Positions 56,765-64,000 of a stretch of DNA of 64,000 nucleotides are shown here, one piece after another (the stretch's first letter is position 1; each line of letters begins with the position of its first letter). The position numbers were made by a program, and so were the translations under genes. Under the pieces are notes generated by a model, which did no database searches, was not told the origin of the DNA, and saw only the letters and a program-made list of their open reading frames with translations. The DNA is from Annona cherimola (lineage: Eukaryota; Streptophyta; Magnoliopsida; Magnoliales; Annonaceae): positions 59,090,008-59,154,007 of the forward strand of contig CM059973.1 of the NCBI GenBank assembly GCA_030490835.1, read 5' to 3'.

Positions 56765-59700
56765 AACCCACAATTTGAAAATGCAAGAGCGATTTCTACG
56801 CTAAGAAGTGGTAAAATTTTAGAAGACCCGTATAAATCTAAAGTTATTAATGAAAATTCTAGTCAAACAGAACAAAAAGAAATTTTAGAGTATGACGAAG
56901 AATTGGTAGAAACCGAGTTGGGGGGAGAAGATAAAGGAAAAGAAACAATAGATAAAGACCCCAGTAAATATCAACCTGTAACCCCCTTTCCGAGTGCCTT
57001 AAAAGCTAAATCTGCTAATAAACAAAAACTTGCACAAAACGAGGAAATGATGGAGTTGTTCAAACAAGTTAATATTAACATTCCTCTTATTGACGCTATC
57101 AAACATGTTCCAGCCTATGCAAAATTCTTGAAAGACCTTTGCACTCAAAAGAGAGAACCTCGGTCCGCTCCTCAAAAGATCATGCTCCTAGCAGAGGCGA
57201 GTGCAGCAATTTTAGATAAATTACCACAAAAATTACAAGATCCTGGTACCCCACTCATTTCTTGTGACATAGGCGGAATAACATTTGATAAAGCACTTTT
57301 AGACCTAGGGGCTAGTGTTAATCTCTTACCCACTTCTGTTTATGAAAAATTTAACATGAGAGAATTAAAACCCACTTCAGTCATTCTACAACTTGCAGAC
57401 AAATCGGTGAAAACTCCACGAGGACTTATTGAAGATGTCATAATAAAGATTAATGATTGTTATTTCCCAGTGGATTTTCTTATTCTTGACATGACCTCGA
57501 ATTCAGAGCTAAACAATGCACCTATCATTTTAGGGCGGCCGTTCTTAGCCACTGCAAAAGCTAATATTAATTGTGAAACTGGTATAATGGACATCTCATT
57601 CGGGGGTGAAAAATTCAAAATTGATATTTTTAAAGCTTCTAAGTACCCAAACGGTGATGACGGGTGTTTTGCGGTTGATATTATCAATGATTTGTCAAGC
57701 TTCACGCTCGATTTTGAACATGATTCCATAAACGAGATAAATGCTTTAAATGATTGCCCTCAGTCCGTTAACAATTGGAATACTGTCGAACCCTTACCAA
57801 TCTTGCAATCTCAGCCCTCACCTCCATCTATTGAGTTACCACCACAACTTGAGCTTAAATCTCTACCTACCTCTCTTAAATATGCATTTCTGGGTCCTAA
57901 TCAAACACTACCAGTAGTAATAGCCTCAAATCTAACTACAACTCAAGAAAAACAACTTGTTAATATTCTTAGAATGCATAAAAGCGCTATAGGTTGGTCA
58001 ATGTCTGATCTAAAAGGAATAAGCCCATCTATTTGCATGCATCACATATACTTAGAGGAAAATGCTAAACCAAGTAGAGAAATGCAAAGAAGACTAAATC
58101 CTATTATGAAGGAGGTAGTGAAGAAGGAAGTTGTCAAATGGCTTGACGCAGGAATCATTTATCCAATTTCTGATAGTAAATGGGTAAGCCCAACTCAAGT
58201 CGTACCAAAGAAATCTGGACTCACAGTTATAACCAATGAAAAAGGTGAAGTAGTACCTACTAGATTGACCACAGGATGGAGAGTCTGCATTGATTATAGA
58301 AAATTAAATGCTATGACTAAGAAAGATCATTTTCCACTCCCATTCATTGATCAAATCTTAGAAAAATTAGCAGGTCAAAAATACTTTTGTTTTCTAGATG
58401 GATATTCAGGATACAATCAGGTTGCTATTTATCCAGAAGATCAAGAAAAGACCACCTTTACTTGCCCATACGGCACATTTGCATTTAGGAGAATGCCTTT
58501 CGGGCTATGTAACGCACCGGCAACCTTTCAAAGGTGTATGATGGCAATCTTCTCAGATATGGTAGGGGAATTTCTTGAAATTTTTATGGATGATTTTTCA
58601 CTTTTTGGGGAGTCATTTGCCACTTGTTTGGAAAATTTAGAAAAAGTGCTAAAAAGATGTATAGAAAAGAATCTAGTACTGAGTTGGGAAAAGAGCCATT
58701 TCATGGTAAATGAAGGAATAGTTCTTGGCCATATAGTCTCAGAACGGGGGATAGAAGTAGATAAAGCTAAAATCGATTTAATTTCTAATCTACCTCCTCC
58801 AACCTCAGTGAGACAAGTTCGATCATTCCTTGGTCATGCGGGTTTCTATCGACGATTTATTCAAGACTTTTCTAAAATCTCCAGACCATTAACAAGTTTA
58901 CTATGTAAAGATTCTCCATTCAATCTAGATGAATCGTGCCTAAAAGCATTTGAGCTACTAAAAGAAGCATTAACTAAAGCTCCAATTCTTCAATCTCCTG
59001 ACTGGTCCCTCCCATTTGAAATTATGTGTGATGCCTCTGATTTCGCTGTTGGGGCTATTTTAGGGCAAAGGGTAAATAAGAAGCCTGTTGTAATTTATTA
59101 TGCAAGCCATACACTTACTGATGCTCAAATCAATTATACCACCACAGAAAAAGAACTACTTGCAGTAGTATTCGCCCTTGAGAAATTTCGTTCTTATTTA
59201 CTAGGAGCCAAAGTTATCATCTACTCAGATCATTCAGCGTTGAAATATCTATTGTCTAAAAAAGAGGCAAAACCAAGACTTATTAGATGGATTCTCTTAT
59301 TACAAGAATTTGATCTTGAAATACGAGATAAAAAAGGTTCTGAAAATGTAGTTGCTGATCATCTTTCTCGAATTATTACACCAAAGAGTACATCTATAAA
59401 TGATTCTTTTCCAGATGAGTATCTTTTAGCCATTACTCAAATAGCACCCCCGTGGTTTGCACACATTGTCAATTATAAAGCAGTAGGACAGATTCCAAAA
59501 GATTGGACAAAACAAGAAAGAGATAGATTCTTTGCTCAAGATAAATATTATATTTGGGAAGATCCAGAACTTTTTAAAATTTGTTCTGATAATATTATTC
59601 GTAGATGTGTTCCAGAAACTGAACAACAAAATATTTTGAATTTTTGCCACAATCTCGAATGTGGAGGACACTTTTCAGGAAAGAAAACGGCAGCTAAGGT

Positions 59701-60742
59701 ATTGCAATGCGGTTTTTATTGGCCGACTCTTTTCAAAGATGCCTACAATTTTACTCAATCTTGCATTAAATGTCAAGCAATAGGAAATATTACAAAAAGA
59801 AATATGATGCCTTTAAACCCTATTCTTGTCGTTGAAATATTTGATGTATGGGGAATAGATTTTATGGGGCCATTTCCACCATCTTATGGATATGAATACA
59901 TCTTAGTGGCAGTAGACTATGTATCTAAATGGATTGAGGCTGCCGCAACTAGAACTAATGATCACAAGGTAGTTTTAAAATTCATTCAGAAAAATATTTT
60001 TTCTCGATTTGGTTTTCCTAGAGCTATCATTAGCGACGGAGGAACACATTTTACCAACTACCAGTTTAGAACCCTGCTAAAGAAATATGGAATCACCCAT
60101 AAAATTGCCACAGCTTATCATCCTCAGACCAGTGGTCAAGTAGAGGTTTCTAATAGGGAAATTAAAAATATATTGCAAAAGACTGTTAGGCCGGATCGAA
60201 AAGATTGGTCAGATAGATTAGATGATGCATTATGGGCCTATAGAACAGCATTTAAAACTCCTATTGGAATGTCTCCTTTCAGGTTAGTATATGGAAAAGC
60301 TTGTCATCTCCCAGTGGAATTAGAACATAAAGCCTATTGGGCTATCAAGCAATACAATTTGGACTTAAATACTGCAGGATCACATCGAAAGCTGCAATTA
60401 AATGAGTTGGAAGAATTACGCAAAGAAGCGTATGAAAATTCTCAAATTTATAAGAACAAAATGAAAACATTTCATGATAAACATATATCTAGAAAAACTT
60501 TTGAACCCAATCAAAAAGTATGGTTATTTAATTCAAAGTTACGCTTATTTCCTGGAAAATTAAGATCTCGTTGGGATGGACCTTTCATTATAGATAAAGT
60601 ATTTCCTTATGGTGCTGTAAAAATTCATGATCCAAAAAGTGGAAATACTTTTACAGTAAATGGTCAACGACTCAAGCCATATATTGAAGACATTTCTAAT
60701 GATAAGATTATTGAAAAGGTTGGACTGATTGACCCATATTGA
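56762..60742 (+). CDS. pol: Athila-type pol: protease, reverse transcriptase, RNase H, integrase
   Basis: An uninterrupted frame; codon numbers below start at 56903. Aspartic protease: D134-LGAS, with ILGRPF near 209-214. Reverse transcriptase: D499 in [10 protein letters not shown] and F561-M-D-D564. RNase H: D710, E749, D776. Integrase: H916/H923 and C954/C957 zinc site, then D986, D1045 and E1081 (D-x35-E). The C-terminal part has RWDGPFII and no visible chromodomain. It would make cDNA from the element RNA and insert it. The frame has no ATG near its beginning; in this family pol is made as a gag-pol fusion, so a separate start is not expected. All catalytic residues are present, unlike in the other retroelements of this window. 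Confidence 0.95.
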   Translation, partial: KNPQFENARAISTLRSGKILEDPYKSKVINENSSQTEQKEILEYDEELVETELGGEDKGKETIDKDPSKYQPVTPFPSALKAKSANKQKLAQNEEMMELFKQVNINIPLIDAIKHVPAYAKFLKDLCTQKREPRSAPQKIMLLAEASAAILDKLPQKLQDPGTPLISCDIGGITFDKALLDLGASVNLLPTSVYEKFNMRELKPTSVILQLADKSVKTPRGLIEDVIIKINDCYFPVDFLILDMTSNSELNNAPIILGRPFLATAKANINCETGIMDISFGGEKFKIDIFKASKYPNGDDGCFAVDIINDLSSFTLDFEHDSINEINALNDCPQSVNNWNTVEPLPILQSQPSPPSIELPPQLELKSLPTSLKYAFLGPNQTLPVVIASNLTTTQEKQLVNILRMHKSAIGWSMSDLKGISPSICMHHIYLEENAKPSREMQRRLNPIMKEVVKKEVVKWLDAGIIYPISDSKWVSPTQVVPKKSGLTVITNEKGEVVPTRLTTGWRVCIDYRKLNAMTKKDHFPLPFIDQILEKLAGQKYFCFLDGYSGYNQVAIYPEDQEKTTFTCPYGTFAFRRMPFGLCNAPATFQRCMMAIFSDMVGEFLEIFMDDFSLFGESFATCLENLEKVLKRCIEKNLVLSWEKSHFMVNEGIVLGHIVSERGIEVDKAKIDLISNLPPPTSVRQVRSFLGHAGFYRRFIQDFSKISRPLTSLLCKDSPFNLDESCLKAFELLKEALTKAPILQSPDWSLPFEIMCDASDFAVGAILGQRVNKKPVVIYYASHTLTDAQINYTTTEKELLAVVFALEKFRSYLLGAKVIIYSDHSALKYLLSKKEAKPRLIRWILLLQEFDLEIRDKKGSENVVADHLSRIITPKSTSINDSFPDEYLLAITQIAPPWFAHIVNYKAVGQIPKDWTKQERDRFFAQDKYYIWEDPELFKICSDNIIRRCVPETEQQNILNFCHNLECGGHFSGKKTAAKVLQCGFYWPTLFKDAYNFTQSCIKCQAIGNITKRNMMPLNPILVVEIFDVWGIDFMGPFPPSYGYEYILVAVDYVSKWIEAAATRTNDHKVVLKFIQKNIFSRFGFPRAIISDGGTHFTNYQFRTLLKKYGITHKIATAYHPQTSGQVEVSNREIKNILQKTVRPDRKDWSDRLDDALWAYRTAFKTPIGMSPFRLVYGKACHLPVELEHKAYWAIKQYNLDLNTAGSHRKLQLNELEELRKEAYENSQIYKNKMKTFHDKHISRKTFEPNQKVWLFNSKLRLFPGKLRSRWDGPFIIDKVFPYGAVKIHDPKSGNTFTVNGQRLKPYIEDISNDKIIEKVGLIDPY

Positions 60743-60946
60743 TTAAGACTTCACAAGGTCTGGCTGAAGACGTTAAACTTAGCGCTGATTGGGAGGCAAC
60801 CCAATATTTCCCATATATGTTTGTTTCTTTTTGCAGGAAAAGAACATTTTGTTGCAAGAAAATACTCTTGCATTACTCAATTACAGAATGACACCCCAGG
60901 TTGTCTCCTTCTCTGCTATCTTATTTTCATAAAATTATAAAAAAAT

Positions 60947-60972
60947 AGCAATGTTTAAGTTGGGGGGTCTGG
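60947..60972 (+). repeat. Upstream duplicate of the polypurine-tract region
   Basis: The phrase 'agcaatgtttaagttggggg' repeats, with one substitution, the text directly before the 3' LTR (61811 onward). It lies 864 bp upstream of it. Confidence 0.8.
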
Positions 60973-61267
60973 TTAGTTTAACTTGATAAATATATATATA
61001 CAAAAATATTAAAATAATGATAATAATTAAAATATATATAGGAAGATAAATTAAAGTGCACTTGCTATGCTTGGTAGTAAGTAAAGAAGAAAACCGTAAT
61101 TAGTTATATTTGTAAAAATATTTTCATGATGTTTTTGAAATTTTTATTAGCACTGATTGTACCTACACGCCAATGAACTTTGTGGGCATCCTGATAATAT
61201 AATTTTTCTCTCTCATCCAAGCAAGTAATCTTTAATATCATTATAATTGATAGCTGTTAGTTAAAAA

Positions 61268-61301
<34 letters not shown>

Positions 61302-61302
61302 T

Positions 61303-61494
61303 CCCTAGATACCCTGAAATATGGTGAGGGGAGAATAAAAAAAAAATAGAAAAAAAAAAATGTAAAACCCCAGATATCCTGAAATATGGTGAGGGGAAGA
61401 AGAAAAAAATGTTGAAAATAAAATTTAAAAAAAATAATAACAAGTAAAAAGAAAAAAAAAATATTCCCTAGATATCCTGAAATATGGTGAGGGG
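61303..61494 (+). repeat. Three-copy 29-nt motif with A-rich spacers
   Basis: Copies of 'gatatcctgaaatatggtga' with conserved ccct/gggg borders begin at about 61303, 61368 and 61466. Spacing is irregular (about 65 and 98 bp). The borders can pair (cccta / tgagggg), so each copy is a potential small hairpin. Confidence 0.85.
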
Positions 61495-61810
61495 AAAAAA
61501 AATGAAAAAAAAAGATATATTAACTGTCACTATCATAATTTTGATATGACTGTTGCTTAGCTTGGATAAGCTGAAAATAATTTATTTAACTAATGCCCAT
61601 TCGTTCATTAATACACATACACACGTGCTATATACTCTTTTATGCATCATGAAATATTTTTACTCATGTTCACTAAAGAAATTTACTTATAAAGCTTACT
61701 ATCATTATTAGCAATGCACTTAGATTTTCATAAAAATTAGTAGTACATTATGAATAAATAAAAAAAAAAAGTATATATATATATTAAACTATTTCCATTG
61801 CTAAGGGACT

Positions 61811-61833
61811 AGCAATGCTTAAGTTGGGGGGTG
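61811..61833 (+). other. Polypurine tract before the 3' LTR
   Basis: 'aagttggggggtg' directly abuts the TGATAAG start of the 3' LTR and is the expected plus-strand primer. Confidence 0.85.
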
Positions 61834-64000
61834 TGATAAGTCTAAAAATTTTCTTTTAATTTTATATTAAATTCACGTTGTTAAATATTAAAATGATAAT
61901 TAAATGCATGTTTTAAGCGAAATTTTATGAAAATCATATTTTTGATAGAATATTTAATTTTAATATAAAATGGGTCATTTTGCAACATTCTTGAAAATAT
62001 AAAAATTATGACTAGATTTTAACGTTGACATGCGTATTGGCTTATTAATATAATTTGGGCAAATCTACGAAATCATTTAATTAGAAAAATCATAATTATA
62101 TAATTACAATTATATTTTAAAATATGGGTACAAAGTATTTCATTATATAATTTTTAGATAAAATGAATTACCTGCAAAAGAAAAATTATATAATTAAAAA
62201 GAAATTAAAAATTATATTAAGAATATTTACGAGATTATTTAGCCGGACTAATTATTATTATTATTATTTTTCGTTTGCTGCATTTGTATCACCACAGGTA
62301 CAGCGCCGGAGCACCATATTCCGGTGCTCCATCTTCCCCAAATTCGGGCAGCCGCAATCCAACAAGCAGAAATCAATCACCGTCAGCAATTGCAGAAAAA
62401 TAGCAGCCACACATTGTCGTCTCCGGCCATCCGCGCATGCCCGCCTGCCTTCTAAATTACCGAACAACCTGCTCCATTTCAGCGGCACCGAAATCCAGCA
62501 ATGGCATCAACGATCAGCAAATAATCTGGCAGAAATTCAACGCCCAAAATCAGCTACGACAATGGCAGAAAACCTGCCTATGCCTTTTCCATTTTCGGCC
62601 AAACCCACCGTTCCATCATCTTCTTGTTGATTTCAGCGATTTCCCTTGCTTTTCCGCCGAACCAGAGCTACCAAGGCAGCTTCGATCTGCATCTTCCCCA
62701 ATGTCCACCTTCACGAAACTCACGAACCAGCAACCCGCCCAAGCTTAACCAGAAATTTCAGCAGCTCCATGAACCAACTCAAGCCAGCAAACTGCAACCA
62801 TGGTTTCCGACCCTCTGCATCTTCCATTTTCAGAAATCACCCCCAAATCCCCTTTTAGCCATCACCGGAAAACCGGCAGCACCCTCTTCTCCATCTCCAA
62901 GCCGTGGCAGCAGAACCGAACAGCCTGCGAACCCATTCACAGTGCCAAAAACAGATCGCCGCCCAGCTTCAGCCGCCCTCCATTTCTCTCAGCAGCCCGT
63001 CTTCTCCACGATTCAACCACGGCAAGTCATCAGCCATGGATTTTCCGGCAATTGTTTCGAAGCAAGACAAATCCGCCCACCTCCATCAAATCTGCAGCTT
63101 GATTTGCGTAGAGTAGAAAACGGATGGGAACAAAGAGCGTCCTTTCTCTCTCCCCAAATTTTTGATTGGCTGGGGCAAGCATTCCATTTCTATCCGCCTA
63201 CAAGCCTAAAAATCCGTGAATGTCAAACCTCCTTAATGAATTTAATTTTCGCAGCAACAGATATTAGCCATAATCCATAGCAGCAGAAAATCCAGCAGCA
63301 CCTGCCCTCTTTAACTTCAGCAAATGAAGATGTGATCGATACTGGGTTCGCCTGTTGATTCAATAAGGCTTGGAATAGATTTGCTATTGCCGAATATATG
63401 AAGGAAGAGGGATGCAATTGTGAACAGCCTCATCTGTCCGGTTTCTCGAATTGGGTAGACAACGTGAAATGGAAGATGCTCAGTAGAAAACGGCATTGGC
63501 TAACGCAGAAGGTAGCTTGCAAGGACCGTAATCCCACATCGAAAGCCAGAATGGTCATTGGGCCCCTCACACACTATAAAAGGAGGGCCCCTCCACTCAT
63601 CCCAACACAACTCTCTCTCCCATCACTTGAAGTGGGACCCATTGAGGTGGGACCCTTGCCAAGTGGGAAAAATTTAAGAGCTTGTATTGCTCATCAAAAA
63701 AGAGTGGTTTTCAAGCAAGAATTGGGGTAAGTAAATTTCTGTTAATTATAGTTTTTCTTTAATGCTTTATAGTTGTTAATTTTAGATTTGTAATATTTAG
63801 CATAGATTTATCGCTTTATGCATTGTAATTCTTAGATTACATTTAATGCAATTTTCATTCCTGCTTTCGTAGATTAATTTCTGTAGTCTTTTAATTACTG
63901 TCCTAGTTTAGATTTAATTATTTGCAATTTCTTCTTTCCTTTCTCTGTCTCTTTCTCTCTCTTATTTATATGCTTTCTCTCTCTTCTTTCTTCTCTCTCT
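61834..64000 (+). repeat. 3' LTR of the Athila-type element, cut by window end
   Basis: Matches 52232-54400 with three substitutions and a 2-bp deletion near the TATA box. The last 235 bases or so of the LTR and the flanking target duplication lie beyond the window. Confidence 0.93.
63574..63583 (+). promoter_or_regulatory. TATA box of the 3' LTR
   Basis: ctataaaagg, identical to the 5' LTR box. From here transcripts would read into DNA to the right of the element. Confidence 0.7.

Larger units (their letters stand above)
60743..61810 (+). other. Non-coding region between pol and polypurine tract
   Basis: About 1.1 kb with no env-like frame. It begins with a phrase common after pol in this lineage ('gattgggaggcaaccca') and contains a polypurine-like copy, an (AAT)n run at 61268-61296 and a three-copy 29-nt motif. 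Confidence 0.7.
52232..64000 (+). mobile_element. Young Athila-type Ty3/gypsy retrotransposon (3' end beyond window)
   Basis: Order: 5' LTR (52232-54635), tRNA-Asp-type primer site, leader, gag, pol with protease, RT, RNase H and integrase, about 1.1 kb of non-coding DNA, polypurine tract, 3' LTR from 61834 to the window end. The LTRs start at an offset of 9602 bases. They differ at 52252/61854, 53681/63283 and 54037/63637, plus a 2-bp indel near 53973. Pol wording ([22 protein letters not shown]), absence of a visible chromodomain and the tRNA-Asp primer site indicate the Athila lineage. The insertion interrupts an LTR-like block of opposite orientation. The 3' TSD cannot be checked. Confidence 0.96.

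Noticed and set aside
59426..59671. Minus-strand frames under pol (also 57460-57729) as antisense genes
   Set aside because: Shadow frames of an intact pol with no domain of their own.
61261..61443. Minus-strand 60-codon frame
   Set aside because: It is produced by A-rich and (AAT)n sequence.

Overview
The window is nuclear DNA of a flowering plant. It is AT-rich, it holds one spliced host gene with plant-type GT-AG introns, and nearly everything else that can be recognised is plant transposable-element sequence: Athila-type Ty3/gypsy, Ty1/copia, an RTE-like LINE, tRNA-derived SINEs, hAT and Mutator-like non-autonomous elements. I make no species call.

Host gene. The only intact host gene I can support lies on the minus strand at 16758-20913. 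It encodes an aleurain-type (plant cathepsin H-like) vacuolar cysteine protease of 356 residues in eight exons, with the Cys-His-Asn triad, the cathepsin-H mini-chain and an NPIR-like vacuolar sorting signal all readable. Its 2-kb second intron carries a foldback element, and a near-perfect 26-bp-arm hairpin lies about 440 bp upstream of its start codon.

Left part (1-16500). SINE fragment; long-arm foldback elements (601-1078, 11580-11908, 12913-13380, 15059-15765); a probable very long LTR (3115-8248) with two internal tandem arrays; related hAT-like fragments near 9-10.4 kb; a short SINE with target-site duplication (TSD) at 10.5 kb; a decayed Athila leader at 14.5 kb.

Middle (21000-42000). 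A dense field of small non-autonomous elements, many with readable TSDs: Mutator-like elements with 9-bp duplications (25.9, 31.7, 35.6 and probably 40.1 kb), hAT elements with 8-bp duplications (26.4, 35.1 and 38.1 kb), two SINE families, two AT-rich dispersed repeat families, and a 5'-truncated LINE (36.5-37.5 kb) inserted into an older foldback. Several are nested, so relative ages can be ordered.

Right part (42000-64000). A decayed transposon-associated gene (44.0-44.7 kb, minus), a decayed Ty1/copia element (45.4-48.2 kb, minus) split by a hAT element, an LTR-like block on the minus strand (49.56-52.23 kb), and then a very young Athila-type element (52232 to beyond the window end). Its two LTRs differ by only three substitutions and one 2-bp indel over the 2.17 kb that can be compared. 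Its pol reading frame is intact from protease to integrase, while gag carries two in-frame stops and a frame change.

I found no operon, CRISPR array, tRNA, rRNA or wholly new system. The most informative signals are the young Athila copy with damage confined to gag, its duplicated polypurine-tract-like sequence, and the nested non-autonomous elements with exact TSDs. Intervals without a call are listed as such.
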